Assembly (NCBI GenBank): GCA_951812315.1
Contig: CATOSA010000015.1
Coordinates: forward strand, 1-49,008
Direction: 5' to 3'
From: an uncultured Burkholderiales bacterium
GTDB lineage: Bacteria; Pseudomonadota; Gammaproteobacteria; Burkholderiales; Eutrophovitaceae
Length of the DNA stretch: 49,008 bases
This document shows, piece by piece, positions 1 through 9,283 of this stretch. A model generated the notes under the pieces. That model made no database searches. It worked only from the letters and a program-made list of their open reading frames with translations, and was not told the origin of the DNA. How positions within the stretch are numbered: position 1 is the stretch's first letter; the number at the start of each line of letters is the position of its first letter. The position numbers and the translations under genes are program-made.

Positions 1-1074
1 AACGTAATCGGCAGCACTGACGCTTTCGCCCTTTTTCGCGGTGAGCCAGGTTATCCGCTCGACAACTTCATCACTTGCAGTGTGCCCGGCCATTGGATGG
101 CTCGCGAGATTGACATCGGTATTTGCTGTCGCCAGTGTCAGAAATGTTGGCACGATGTCGGCCGCATCGACCTCGGGATTGCGTTCTTCGACGTCGTGAC
201 CAAGGTCGATACAGTCCTGTACCGTTTGTTCGAGCAGGCGCAGGCACTCCGGATCGACCGCGGCGCCGCTGGGCGCCTTGTTTGTCCACGCGATTCTGAG
301 CTTGCCGGTTTTCGCGCCGGCTTCTTCGAGGAATGAACGCGCGGGCGGCGGGGCCGCATACGGGTCTCCCGGTCCTGCACCGCAGGTTGCATCGAGCAGT
401 GCCGCCGTGTCACGCACGGAAAGACTGACGGCATGTTCGGTAGAGCAGCCGCCGAGCCCTTCGCCGATGACCGGTGCAAACGTATTGCGGCCGCGCGTTG
501 GTTTGAGGCCGACCAATCCGCAGCACGCTGCCGGGGCGCGAATTGATCCGAAACCGTCCGAAGCGTGCGCAATCGGCAGTATCCGTGCAGCGACCGCTGC
601 CGCGGCGCCGCCGCTTGATCCGCCGGAAATATGTTGCGGATTCCAGGGGTTGCAGGTTGGACCGTGTAGCTGTGGTTCGCAGGTCAGTGACAGTCCGAGT
701 TCGCAGGTGTTCGTGCGTCCGAATATCACCAGGCCGGCGCGTTTCAGGCGCTTGACGTGTTCACTGTCGATGGGTGAGGGTGGCGTGTCGGCGAAAAACT
801 TCGAGCCGCGCGTCATTTTGACGCCGGCAATGGCCGAAGTGAGGTCCTTCATCAGGTATGGCACGCCACGAAACGGCCCGTCGGGCAATCCGTGCGCAAT
901 CGCTTGCTTGCCGTAGTCGTAAAGCTTCATCGTGACGGCATTAATCACAGGATTTCGCGTCTCGACGCGCTCGATGGCGGCCTCGAGTAGTTCTTCGGGC
1001 GCTACTTCGTTTTGGCACACCAGTTCGGCAAGTCCCAGCGCATCGAAGTCTTCGTATTCAGCGAATCCGCTCAT
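1..1074 (-). CDS. Amidase-signature hydrolase, C-terminus outside window
   Basis: Amide hydrolase of the amidase signature family (Ser-cisSer-Lys triad), a cytosolic enzyme that releases ammonia or an amine from a carboxamide. The frame is open for 358 codons to the left edge and the stop lies outside; family members are about 450-500 residues. The catalytic Lys is K76 in GVPYLMKDL, the cis-Ser is S153 in GGSSGG, and the nucleophile is S177 in FGSIRAPA. The 24-residue spacing between the two serines matches FAAH. The sequence around CCGLVGLKPTRGR resembles the NylA/6-aminohexanoate cyclic-dimer hydrolase branch, but the substrate cannot be set from this. Start chosen at the ATG behind GGAGG (1082-1086) with a 7-nt spacer. 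The neighbour on the other side is divergent. Confidence 0.93.
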   Translation of the reverse strand, partial: MSGFAEYEDFDALGLAELVCQNEVAPEELLEAAIERVETRNPVINAVTMKLYDYGKQAIAHGLPDGPFRGVPYLMKDLTSAIAGVKMTRGSKFFADTPPSPIDSEHVKRLKRAGLVIFGRTNTCELGLSLTCEPQLHGPTCNPWNPQHISGGSSGGAAAAVAARILPIAHASDGFGSIRAPAACCGLVGLKPTRGRNTFAPVIGEGLGGCSTEHAVSLSVRDTAALLDATCGAGPGDPYAAPPPARSFLEEAGAKTGKLRIAWTNKAPSGAAVDPECLRLLEQTVQDCIDLGHDVEERNPEVDAADIVPTFLTLATANTDVNLASHPMAGHTASDEVVERITWLTAKKGESVSAADYV

Positions 1075-1447
1075 GGTCTTTCCTCCGCGGCCAATTGCAC
1101 CGGCTCACGCTGAATAGGACCGTGACGATCTTTGTCAAGAAGTCGGGCGCGTCATTATTTCGCGTCGGCGGCGTATCGTGCGGGTGCGTTTTTGCCGCTC
1201 AATTTTCATATTTCACGAAGGAGTCGCTTCTCAGTGGAAATGTGCAGGTTAAGGAACTCGAACCGAAGGAGCGGTGCCCGAGTTCCGGCTCGAGCGTGCC
1301 TGTTTGTGAGAGGCAGACGGGAGTCTGATCGAAGTATCGAATTAGATGTTGGCCTGAACGGTGGGGATGCCGGCACTGTATCCAAGCCTCCTCATAGTGC
1401 CAGGCAATTGTCATTTCCATTTTTTCATTCGACCCAAGGAACAAAGT
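1075..1447. other. Intergenic region between divergent amidase and DUF427 genes
   Basis: This 373-base gap holds the ribosome binding sites of both flanking genes (GGAGG at 1082-1086 on the minus strand, AAGGA at 1436-1440 on the plus strand). Short open frames run through it on both strands but none has a recognisable product. It should carry two outward promoters; I see no convincing -35/-10 pair. Confidence 0.6.
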
Positions 1448-1960
1448 ATGTGGGAATATCGAGGACAGAAGCGACCTCCGTTTGCGCAAGAGCCTGTAGC
1501 CGGTCAGGAGTCGGTATGGGATTATCCGCGACCGCCTTTGGTGCAAGCGTGCGACCGCCTTGTCCTAGTCGAGTCGAATGCAACCACGTTGGCACGCTCG
1601 ACCGAAACATTCCGGGTTATGGAAACCGCGGGTCCGCCGGGCTTCTATATTCCCGCGAATGATGTCGACCAGGGGAAGCTGTCACCGGCGTCGGGCATTT
1701 CGGTCTGTGAGTGGAAAGGGGTTGCCAGGTACTGGTGTCTCGCCGCGGATGAAAACGGGCGGCCCATTGGCTGGAGCTATCCCGACCCGACTGCTGCCTT
1801 TGCGATGCTCCGTGACTATTTTTCATTCTACCCGGGGCGGGTGGACTGTTCTGTCGACGGCGAGAAGGTTCGGCCTCAGCCTGGCGAGTTCTACGGCGGC
1901 TGGATCACTGGCGACGTAGTCGGGCCTTTCAAGGGCGAGCCAGGAACGGGGCATTGGTAG
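1448..1960 (+). CDS. DUF427 domain-containing protein
   Basis: Small cytosolic protein of 170 residues made of DUF427, a beta-rich fold of unknown biochemical role. Family hallmarks are all visible: SVWDYPRPP near residue 22, GFYIP near 60, CEWKG near 80, then FYPGRVDCSVDGEKV and PQPGEFYGGWIT ahead of VGPFKG near the C-terminus. An in-frame start 87 bases upstream would add residues with no family similarity; the ATG used here sits 7 nt behind AAGGA and gives the normal N-terminus. It stands alone, transcribed away from the amidase. No regulatory site was recognised. Confidence 0.9.
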   Translation: MWEYRGQKRPPFAQEPVAGQESVWDYPRPPLVQACDRLVLVESNATTLARSTETFRVMETAGPPGFYIPANDVDQGKLSPASGISVCEWKGVARYWCLAADENGRPIGWSYPDPTAAFAMLRDYFSFYPGRVDCSVDGEKVRPQPGEFYGGWITGDVVGPFKGEPGTGHW

Positions 1961-2049
1961 TGTCAACGGTAGCGCTCTCTTTTTTCGCCCAGGCAACGGG
2001 CAGCGTAAAATTCAATTTGATTATCGGTTGATTGCAGCCATGTTGGCAG

Positions 2050-2064
2050 ATAAACGTAGTTTAT
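2050..2064. promoter_or_regulatory. Perfect 6-3-6 dyad upstream of carbonic anhydrase
   Basis: The sequence ATAAAC-GTA-GTTTAT is a perfect inverted repeat with the T-N11-A geometry of LysR-type operators. It lies about 156 bases before the carbonic anhydrase ATG. A chance AT-rich palindrome is possible, and no regulator gene is adjacent. Confidence 0.3.
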
Positions 2065-2104
2065 GTGGTCCGGTTTTGGCAAACTGATCCTGTGCAATCC
2101 TGAA

Positions 2105-2142
2105 AACACTCCGGGGTTAATGCAAACACCGGAGTTAATGCA
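2105..2142. repeat. Imperfect tandem repeat, 2 copies of about 18-20 bp
   Basis: Two adjacent units (2105-2124 and 2125-2142) share AACAC, a CCGG-type core and GTTAATGCA at their ends; the second lacks two bases of the first. It lies in the leader of the carbonic anhydrase gene. Similar short tandem duplications recur across the window. Confidence 0.7.
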
Positions 2143-2220
2143 AAATTGGTATCTTCGAATTGGCGATCCGGAATACAACGATCTGCGCGAGTCCTTTCTA
2201 ATTATTTGTGGAAATCGTGA

Positions 2221-2856
2221 ATGAACGACCTTAAGCATCTTCTTGAAAGCAATCGTGCCTGGGCCGAAGGCGTGCGTCAGCGCGAGCCGGGATTCTTCGA
2301 CAAGCTCGCGCAACAGCAAGCGCCCGAATATTTGTGGATCGGGTGTTCAGACAGCCGTGTACCTGCAAATCAGATCACCGGGCTCGTTCCAGGCGAAGTG
2401 TTTGTCCACCGCAACGTTGCCAACCTCGTGGTGCATGCAGATCTGAACTTCCTGTCGGTACTGCAGTTCGCTGTTGATATATTGAAGGTCAAGCACATCA
2501 TCGTATGTGGCCACTATGGTTGCGGGGGCGTCATAGCGGCACACGATCAGCAAAAACTCGGTCTGGTCGACAACTGGCTTCGAAACGTCCGATACACCAA
2601 GCAGAAACACGAAGAGCTGCTCGAGAAGGAAGACGGCAGAGACGCGCGTATTGCGCGGCTGTGTGAAATCAACGTCATTGAACAAGTGGTCAACGTTGTC
2701 CAGACGACAGTCGTACAGGATGCGTGGGCGCGTGGCCAGGCGCTAGCGGTCCATGGATGGATATACGGTATCCAGGATGGATTGATACGAGATCTCGAAA
2801 TGAGCGTTTCCAAAGCGCAGGACTTGCAAACCCGGTACGCAGCAGCGATCGGGTAG
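2221..2856 (+). CDS. can: Beta-class carbonic anhydrase
   Basis: Interconverts CO2 and bicarbonate in the cytosol, supplying bicarbonate to carboxylases in aerobic heterotrophs. It is 211 residues long (E. coli Can is 220). The zinc site is complete and even keeps E. coli numbering: C42, D44 and R46 in CSDSRVP, H98 and C101 in CGHYGCGG. The following HRNVANLV is also canonical. The ATG follows GTGGAAATCGTGA with no strong Shine-Dalgarno. The upstream leader holds a palindrome and a short tandem repeat. It is a single gene, with no operon partner close enough to infer coupling. Confidence 0.96.
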   Translation: MNDLKHLLESNRAWAEGVRQREPGFFDKLAQQQAPEYLWIGCSDSRVPANQITGLVPGEVFVHRNVANLVVHADLNFLSVLQFAVDILKVKHIIVCGHYGCGGVIAAHDQQKLGLVDNWLRNVRYTKQKHEELLEKEDGRDARIARLCEINVIEQVVNVVQTTVVQDAWARGQALAVHGWIYGIQDGLIRDLEMSVSKAQDLQTRYAAAIG

Positions 2857-3020
2857 CCAGGTCGGGCAGTGACAGGGGGTTGGAATTGTGCGCGCAACAT
2901 TGCGCGTTTAGGATGCGCGGCTGCTCGAAACCTTTAGCGGCCGGAGCGTTCCAATGTCTGCTTTTTACTCGACACCGAATTTGTTCAATGATTAACCATC
3001 AAGAAATGACGGGAGATACT

Positions 3021-4759
3021 GTGGGAGTCCAATTCCGAATACGATCGCTTGCAACCGCAATGGTGATATTGCTGCTTTCCAGCATGTCTGCGGTGGCCAA
3101 AACGGATATCGTTCATGATGCCGAATATTATGTTCTGAAAGCGCAGCATGCCAAAAAGTGGATGGCAGAGGACAGGGCATTAAATCGGAAACTGGCGCAA
3201 CTGAGGAATAAATATGGCCGCCCGCCGAACTTGATTCATATTATGTGGACGACACCGCATTTGGTGATGTTGGTATTCCGGCAATACAACAGGTTCGTGG
3301 TTTTCAGACACCCCACCTGAATCAGTTGGCCAACGAGGGCATTCTCTTTACGCGCATGTATACCGAAGTCGGTTGTACGCCCAGCCGTGCTGCCGCAGTG
3401 ACTGGCCGTTTGGCGGTTCGAAGTGGAATGTACAACATCGGGATGTTGCTGGAGAGCCACGGTATTGGCAAGCGCGAGGTGACGATGGCAGAAGTCCTGT
3501 CCGAGGCCGGTTACGCAACCGCGTTCCACGGCAAGTGGCATCTTGGAGATATCGAGGAGAGTTACCCCAATAATCAGGGCTTCGACGAAGCGTTCTTTAC
3601 CGGGTACAACCAAATCCTGTCGCTGAATACCGTCGAAGCAGAGCAGGGCAATGCGTCGATTGGACTTCAGGAAAGTATTCTGCCTGAGGATCGTTACAAG
3701 ATTGATAACACATTTATTACGAATGCCTGGGTACAAGTAGCCGAGGGCACGAAGGGTGGCGAGACAAGACAGTGGCGCGACAACAGCCTTGAGACATACG
3801 AGGCCATTGACCCCGAGGCACAGAAACGCACGCTGGAATTTATCGAACGCAGTGCGAAAGCGGGCAGGCCGTTTTACGTTGCGAACTGGCCGATGATGTC
3901 AAGTTTCTTGCCCATTCGCCCAAAAAACTGTTCCGTTGCGAGAAGCATGTTGCAGGACGGATTGCAGTGCAATGTCGACGTGTTTGTCGGAAAGCTCATG
4001 GACAAGTTGAAAGAACTTGGTATCGCCGAAAATACCTTGATTGTTGCAATGGCCGACAATGGGCCAATGAGTCATAACTCTCCACCGGGAACCGGGTTTG
4101 CCGAAACCATCTATCGTGGTGGTAAGGGCGACTTCCTCGAGGGCGGCGTGCGTGTACCGGCAATGGCCTGGTGGCCCGGCACAATCAGGAAGGGTCAGCT
4201 CGTCGGCGACATGATTCACATCACTGATTTGTTTACGACGTTTGCGCGTTTGGGTGGTGCTATGAAAGCGATTCCGACGGATCGTGTTATCGATGGCCTG
4301 GATCAGACTGCACTGTTGTTGCATGGTGACGCCCATAGTCGTCGAGACTACACGTTCACGTATGCTGGGCCACGGCTCGGCGCTATCGTAAAAGGCAACT
4401 ACAAGCGCCATATGATCTCGCCGGATCCGGTGGGCGAGGCGAGCGGAATTCCGGCCGCTTTCTATTTCTTGCCCAGCGACCCGTGCGAGAAGATGCCTGT
4501 CCTGACACCTTTAATTCATTTGAAGCGGCCGTTCAATCGAATGATGCTGCGCCATGATCTGTGGAAGAAGAAATATCCTGACTCACGTGAAGTCCATGGT
4601 GTGCCATGGACAGGGTTGTCCAATGCAACGCAGGGCATCAAGGAACTGGCCAGACCGAAACTGGATATTCGCGAACTGCCATTTGATCCGCTCGAGTACA
4701 TAGAGCATTTGGATGAAGTGCCGTTTGACCGGGCGATGGACCCGAGTATCGGCGACTAA
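3021..4759 (+). pseudogene. Exported sulfatase, frameshifted in the first metal-binding motif
   Basis: Type I sulfatase hydrolysing sulfate esters, normally periplasmic and dependent on formylglycine. The N-terminal part (GTG at 3021 behind GGGAG; alternatives ATG 2988 or 3006) encodes a signal peptide ending near SAVA and runs to NLIHIMW. The rest continues in the next frame from 3245 as DDTAFGDVG through the CTPSR signature (Cys codon 3374-3376), the metal-binding MADNGP and the C-terminal domain. One extra G after the TGG at 3246-3248 would restore IMWDDTAFGDVG, the DD metal ligands. The rest of the protein is undamaged, so the lesion is recent or a base-call error. Internal re-initiation at the GTG at 3245 would lose the signal peptide. 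Confidence 0.88.
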
Positions 4760-4773
4760 ACATGTCTGTTTGG

Positions 4774-4828
4774 CGCGGCCACAACAATTAGTGCGGCCGT
4801 GCCAATTGGTGTGGCCGCAATCCAATGC
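4774..4828. repeat. Degenerate 18-bp tandem repeat, 3 units
   Basis: Units at 4774-4791, 4792-4809 and 4810-4828 share a GCGGCC-type core followed by CAATTA, CAATTG or CCAATG. They lie 15 bases after the sulfatase stop and before the BrkB gene. No protein or terminator structure explains them. Confidence 0.6.
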
Positions 4829-4921
4829 AGCAAAGAACCTTGAGAATCATTCTGAATTTCTAAGGCACTGGCGGAGTGCGCGATTGCCACACTACGCTCG
4901 GCAGAGGATTGGCGCCCAGCC

Positions 4922-5793
4922 GTGAACGTAAGACGAACTCGTTTGAATGCAGTTGTCGCCTGGTTGGGCGCAATTGCGCAAACCCTTAGCCGGTTGCCTG
5001 TCGCCGGGGTACTGGTACGGGCTGGCGCCAAGGCGGTGAAGGATCGCTCCAAGGACATGGCGGCGAGTATCGCTTTTTTTACTTTTCTGTCCTTGTTTCC
5101 GTTGATCCTCGGCCTGTTTTCATTGAGCGGGTTTTCCTGGCGTCTGAGGATGCCCAGGTCCGGTTGCGTGATTTTCTGTTTGAAGCGCTTCCTTCGAGCG
5201 CGGAGTTTCTGTGGGGCAACGTTGAGTCAGTGATTCGAATGCGTAGCGCAGCAGGTATTGCCAGCGTTCTTTTGCTGTTCTGGTCCGCTAGCAAAATGGT
5301 CGGTGCACTCGGCCGGGGAATTAACAATGCGCTTGAAATCGAACGGCGGCACGCGGCTTACTTTTCACCACTTCGGAATTTCGCGTTGACGCTGGTCGTT
5401 ACCATCCTGGTGCTTGTGACGTTGGCATTAGCGCCGTTAATCGAAATTCTGGCAGACCTGGATGCGAGCCATTTTGGCCATCGGTGGAACGCGTACTTCG
5501 ATGTCGCGGCCAGCCACGTCAGCGGAATAGCGACAACAGTTGTGCTGATGTATGTGATTTACTGGTTGGTTCCGTACAAACGTCTGCCGATCAGGGATCT
5601 GCTTCCAGGCATCCTGGTTGCCGCAGTAGCGATGAAACTGGGCCGGGAGGTGTTTGCGCTGTACGTGAGTAGTGCGTCGCGATTCGACGCCGTCTATGGT
5701 TCGGTCTCTTCAATTATCGTTTTGCTGATCTGGTTGTATTTTTCAGCGGTAGTGGTTTTGTACAGCACGGAAGTCGTCAGCGTGTATCGGTAA
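4922..5793 (+). pseudogene. YihY/BrkB-family inner-membrane protein, frameshifted
   Basis: Member of the YihY/virulence-factor BrkB family, multi-pass inner-membrane proteins of unclear function (once misnamed RNase BN). The first piece, from GTG 4922, carries the family N-terminus (KDRSKDMAASIAFFTFLSLFPLILGLFSL). The second, in the next frame, continues as FLASEDAQVRLRDFLFEALP and then several hydrophobic segments to 5793. The join lies in the T-run at 5132-5135, where one added T gives LSGFFLASEDAQ. This is a homopolymer site, so a sequencing indel is a serious alternative. It sits between the broken sulfatase and the broken pgpA on the same strand. Confidence 0.88.
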
Positions 5794-5836
5794 TTAAGGG
5801 GAAATTCGAAGACGCCCGAAGCGCACTCGTCCGAAG

Positions 5837-6344
5837 ATGGTGAGCGAGACGGCGTGTGAGTCGATGGAAGTGGCGTGGAACTATTTTGAGCTCATCCTGG
5901 CCTGCGGTTTCGGCGCCAGCCTGACACCATACGCACCGGGAACGCTGGGTAGTTTGATCGGGGTCGCGCTGTTCCTGGCGATCGCGCGGCTGCGTGCAAG
6001 AGTTTATGTTGCGATTGTTGTAGATGTTCGCCGCGGGCATCTACATTTGCGGTGTGGCTGCCCGAGCCGCGGGCGCGACCGATCCAGGATTCATTGTCTA
6101 CGACGAAGTAGTCGGTTTTCTTGTCGCAGTTTTTTCGATGCCCAGGCGGTGGCAATGGATTGTCGGCGGATTCGTGATTTTCCGGATCTTCGATATCCTG
6201 AAGCCCTGGCCGATCTATGTTGTCGAGGAGCAGTTTGGTCTGGGCACCGCGATCATGGCAGACGACGCTATTGCCGGTATCTACACGTACACAATATTGG
6301 CGACGGTGAGATTCTTTGTTGGAAAATACCCTCGAGCGGTGTAG
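5837..6344 (+). pseudogene. pgpA: Phosphatidylglycerophosphatase A, frameshifted
   Basis: PgpA dephosphorylates phosphatidylglycerophosphate at the inner membrane in phosphatidylglycerol synthesis. The N-terminal part has the family motif around SLTPYAPGTLGSL. It reads to VAIV and then leaves frame; the remainder continues in another frame from the ATG at 6024 as MFAAGIYICG, through YDEVVGF (the conserved DExxG metal motif) and FRIFDILKPWP. Removing one base near 6021-6023 restores a single reading frame of normal length. No homopolymer lies at the site. PgpB or PgpC elsewhere could compensate if the loss is genuine. It is the third lesion in a row on this strand. Confidence 0.87.
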
Positions 6345-6389
6345 CGGGAACTACGCGCGCGTCGCCAATCGGCAGGGAATTCGTTTCAA

Positions 6390-6995
6390 CTAACCACCCC
6401 AGACCTGCGCAATACGCGCGTCTCGCCGGCATGTCGTTCGATAAAACTTGTAGCGGATCGGATTCTTCTTGTAATAGTCCTGGTGATATTCCTCGGCGAG
6501 ATAGAATTCTCCGGCCATCGCGATCTCGGTATAAATCTTCTCGAATTTTCCGCTGTTCTCCAGCTCGGTCTTGCTGGCGATGGCAATTGCCTTTTCCTTT
6601 TCGTTGCCGTAGTAGATTCCGGAGCGATACTGGTCGCCCACGTCGCAAAACTGGCGGTCCTCTACGGTCGGATCGATGTGTCGCCAGAAGTACTCTACGA
6701 GTTGCTCGTACGTTAGCGTTGCTGGTTCGTAATACACCCGCACAACTTCCGCATGACCGGTTCCGCCGCGGCTGACCTGCTGGTAGGTGGGGTCATCTAC
6801 ATGCCCGTTAATGTATCCGGACTCGGCCTCGATTACGCCGGGCAGTTTTTCGAAATCGGCCTCGATACACCAGAAACCACCGCCGGCAAATACGGCAGTT
6901 GCGGATTCCTGCTTTGCAGTATCGGCGGCGTGTGCGGCGGCGCAAAAGGCCAGCGCGCAGACGGTGTTAATGGCAATGCGGTAGTAATTTGTCAT
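6390..6995 (-). CDS. msrA: Peptide methionine-S-sulfoxide reductase, exported form
   Basis: Reduces methionine S-sulfoxide in damaged proteins. The 201-residue product starts with a Sec-type signal peptide (hydrophobic to about residue 23, AHA cleavage site), so it acts in the periplasm. The active site GGGFWCIE places the nucleophile at C43. The rest of the family pattern follows: SGYINGHVDDPTYQQV, GHAEVV, FWRHIDPT and the D/Y-rich QYRSGIYY. The gene is intact and convergent with the broken pgpA, with 45 bases between the stops. No thioredoxin-like or MsrB partner is next to it. Confidence 0.95.
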   Translation of the reverse strand: MTNYYRIAINTVCALAFCAAAHAADTAKQESATAVFAGGGFWCIEADFEKLPGVIEAESGYINGHVDDPTYQQVSRGGTGHAEVVRVYYEPATLTYEQLVEYFWRHIDPTVEDRQFCDVGDQYRSGIYYGNEKEKAIAIASKTELENSGKFEKIYTEIAMAGEFYLAEEYHQDYYKKNPIRYKFYRTTCRRDARIAQVWGG

Positions 6996-7143
6996 GAATT
7001 AGTCGAATCCAGGTGAAGGTCTATGCCGCAAATACGGGAATTGACAGGTTACGGATGCAGCCAGAATGCGAGAGCTAGTGAAAACGCCAACGCCCTGATC
7101 ATTTATGATGCGTGTTTACATTTCACCGCGTGATACGCAGATC

Positions 7144-8172
7144 ATGAACGATTCGACACCCGTAGCCTTCTATGGTTCGCCGGGCTCGCCATATACGCAG
7201 AAGATGCTGGCACTGCTACGCTACCGGCGTATTGCGTACCGCTTTTTGCACGCTGGAGCTGCCGAACTCGCGCAGTTGCCCAAGCCTAAAGTGGCGCTCT
7301 TGCCGACCTTTTATTTGCCGGATGATAGCGGTGCACTGCAAGCAGTGGTGGATTCAACGCCGCTTATTCGCAGATTTGAGTGTATCCACAAAGGACGTTC
7401 CGTCGTGCCGGCAGATCCCGTGCTGGCATTTATTGATTACCTGCTCGAAGACTATGCCGACGAATGGTTAACCAAGGCAATGTTTCACTTTCGTTGGCAA
7501 TATGCCGGCGATATTGAGAAAGTCGGCAATATTCTTCCTCGCTGGAGCGCGATATCCGCTTCGGAGAGCGAGATCGCCGCGAGAGGAAAGGAATTCTCCG
7601 ACCGGCAAATCTCGCGGCTCTATGTGGTCGGATCCAACGACACGACGACCCCGTTGATCGAGGCGAGCTATGTTCGGCTGCTGGGACTTCTTGACGACAT
7701 CATTGGTCAACGCCCGTTTGTTCTTGGACAGCGCCCGGCTGCGGTTGATTTTGCGCTGTACGGACAGCTTTCCGCGCTCGCGAAGTTTGATCCGACGCCA
7801 ACTGCGCTGACGCTCAAGCACGCGCCCAGAATCTATGCGTGGATTGATCTGGTCAGTGATCTTTCTGGTCAGGAGCCGTCCGATGGAGACTGGATGGACC
7901 GAACGCAAATCAGGGAGTCGCTGAAACCATTGCTGTCGGAACTTGGCCGTACGTACGTTCCGGTGATGTTGGCGAATGCGCAAGCGCTGACGCGTAATGC
8001 AGAAACAGTGAACGCGACAATTGACGGTCTGCAATGGGTGCAGAAACCGTTCCCTTATCAAGGCAAATGCCTGGCGTGGCTGAACGATATGTTCTCGTCA
8101 CTTGGCAACGCCGACCAGAATAGCGTACGCGAGATTTTCGACGGCACCGGCTGCGAACGTTTGCTGCAGTAA
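7144..8172 (+). CDS. Glutathione S-transferase-like protein
   Basis: Long GST-fold protein (342 residues). The N-terminal thioredoxin-like domain has FYGSPGSPYTQKMLALL, with the SPYT positions where the catalytic Ser/Cys of GSTs sits. The helical C-terminal domain covers the second half (VLGQRPAAVDFALYGQLSAL is typical) and a further tail of about 80 residues is less usual. Binding of glutathione or a similar thiol is inferred from the fold; the substrate is unknown. An in-frame ATG at 7105 would add 13 non-family residues, so 7144 is preferred, although neither start has a clear ribosome site. It converges with the aldo/keto reductase gene. Confidence 0.82.
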   Translation: MNDSTPVAFYGSPGSPYTQKMLALLRYRRIAYRFLHAGAAELAQLPKPKVALLPTFYLPDDSGALQAVVDSTPLIRRFECIHKGRSVVPADPVLAFIDYLLEDYADEWLTKAMFHFRWQYAGDIEKVGNILPRWSAISASESEIAARGKEFSDRQISRLYVVGSNDTTTPLIEASYVRLLGLLDDIIGQRPFVLGQRPAAVDFALYGQLSALAKFDPTPTALTLKHAPRIYAWIDLVSDLSGQEPSDGDWMDRTQIRESLKPLLSELGRTYVPVMLANAQALTRNAETVNATIDGLQWVQKPFPYQGKCLAWLNDMFSSLGNADQNSVREIFDGTGCERLLQ

Positions 8173-8202
8173 GCGCGATGGCCTGACGGCATGCAAGGCC
8201 AT

Positions 8203-8278
8203 GGTTCTATCCTTACTGGTTCTATCCGTACTGGTTCTCTCTATTACTGGTTCCCTCTTTACTCGTTCTCCCTTTACT
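8203..8278. repeat. 15-bp tandem repeat, 5 units, between convergent genes
   Basis: Five head-to-tail units (8203-8217, 8218-8232, 8233-8248, 8249-8263, 8264-8278) follow the consensus GGTTCTMTCYNTACT; one unit has an extra base. The array fills nearly all of the space between two gene 3' ends. It has no dyad symmetry, so it is not a terminator, and no reading frame through it is meaningful. Confidence 0.9.
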
Positions 8279-8291
8279 AATCCTGCGCAGT

Positions 8292-9239
8292 TCAACCGCT
8301 TGCAGCGCCGAGTTGTTCGGGTTGCGAGGCATCCAGTTGCAGGCGAGTGGCGGCAAATAATTCCTCCAGCTGGGACAGGGTTGTTGCACTTGCAATCGGT
8401 GCAGTGATTCCCGGCTGTGCGATCAGCCAGGCAATGGCGACACGCGCCGGCGTCGATCCGGTCTGTTTGGCGACATTGTCCAATGCGTCGAGAACCCGGT
8501 AGCCGCGATCGTTCAGGTATTTCTTGACCATGCGTGCGCGCGGCTCGCCGGCAAGGTCTGCTTCAGAGCGGTATTTTCCGGCCAGAAATCCACTGGCAAG
8601 TGAAAAGTAGCTGATGACGCCGACCTCGTTTTGGACGCAGACGTTCTGCAGCTTGGTCTCGAAGTCTGCGCGGTCGTACAGATTGTAGTTCGGTTGCATC
8701 GACTCGTAACGCGGCAGGTTGTTCTGTGTGCTCACGGCAAGCGCCTCTTCGAAGCGTTCGGCGCTGTAGTTCGATGCCCCGATCACACGAATCTTGCCGG
8801 CCTTGATGAGATCGTCGTAGGTGTCCAGTGTGTCCGCCAGTGGAGTTTGATCGTCATCGATGTGAGACTGGTACAAATCAATGCAATCGATTTGCAGACG
8901 TTTGAGTGAGTTATCGACTGCGCTACGTATGTAGTCCGGCGCAAGACCTTTCTTGCCCGGTCCCATTTCCATGCCGACTTTTGTTGCGATGACAACCTTG
9001 TCGCGTTTGCCGCTTTTCCTGAGCCATTTCCCGATGACAGTTTCCGATTCGCCGCCTTCGTTGCCAGGTACCCAGCGCGAGTACATGTCAGCCGTGTCAA
9101 TAAAGTTGAAGCCTTCGTCAACGAAGCGGTCGAGCAGGTGCATCGAGGTATATTCATCGGCGGTCCAGCCGAACACATTGCCGCCGAATGCCAGCGGTGA
9201 GACTTCCAGGTCCGAGCGGCCGAGTTTGCGCGTTTGCAT
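8292..9239 (-). CDS. Aldo/keto reductase
   Basis: NAD(P)H-dependent oxidoreductase with a TIM-barrel fold, 315 residues. The catalytic tetrad is visible: D and Y in FIDTADMYS, K in IATKVG, H in LYQSHIDD. Cofactor-binding elements follow (RVIGASNYS, and the C-terminal PIASATTLSQLEEL). It most resembles the MQTRKLG/YhdN-type clade that reduces small carbonyls; the physiological substrate cannot be read from sequence. The start is the ATG followed by QTRKLGRSDLEVSPLAFG, the expected N-terminus, behind GAGGAAATAAC. It precedes no operon partner closely, with TerC upstream on the same strand 44 bases away. Confidence 0.93.
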   Translation of the reverse strand: MQTRKLGRSDLEVSPLAFGGNVFGWTADEYTSMHLLDRFVDEGFNFIDTADMYSRWVPGNEGGESETVIGKWLRKSGKRDKVVIATKVGMEMGPGKKGLAPDYIRSAVDNSLKRLQIDCIDLYQSHIDDDQTPLADTLDTYDDLIKAGKIRVIGASNYSAERFEEALAVSTQNNLPRYESMQPNYNLYDRADFETKLQNVCVQNEVGVISYFSLASGFLAGKYRSEADLAGEPRARMVKKYLNDRGYRVLDALDNVAKQTGSTPARVAIAWLIAQPGITAPIASATTLSQLEELFAATRLQLDASQPEQLGAASG

Positions 9240-9283
9240 GTTATTTCCTCGATTGAATGATGTGCGTCACGTAGTGGATAGCG

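Noticed and set aside
3240..6030. Programmed ribosomal frameshifting as the explanation of the sulfatase, BrkB and PgpA breaks
   Set aside because: No slippery heptamer with a downstream structure is evident at the sites, and these families are not known to use recoding.
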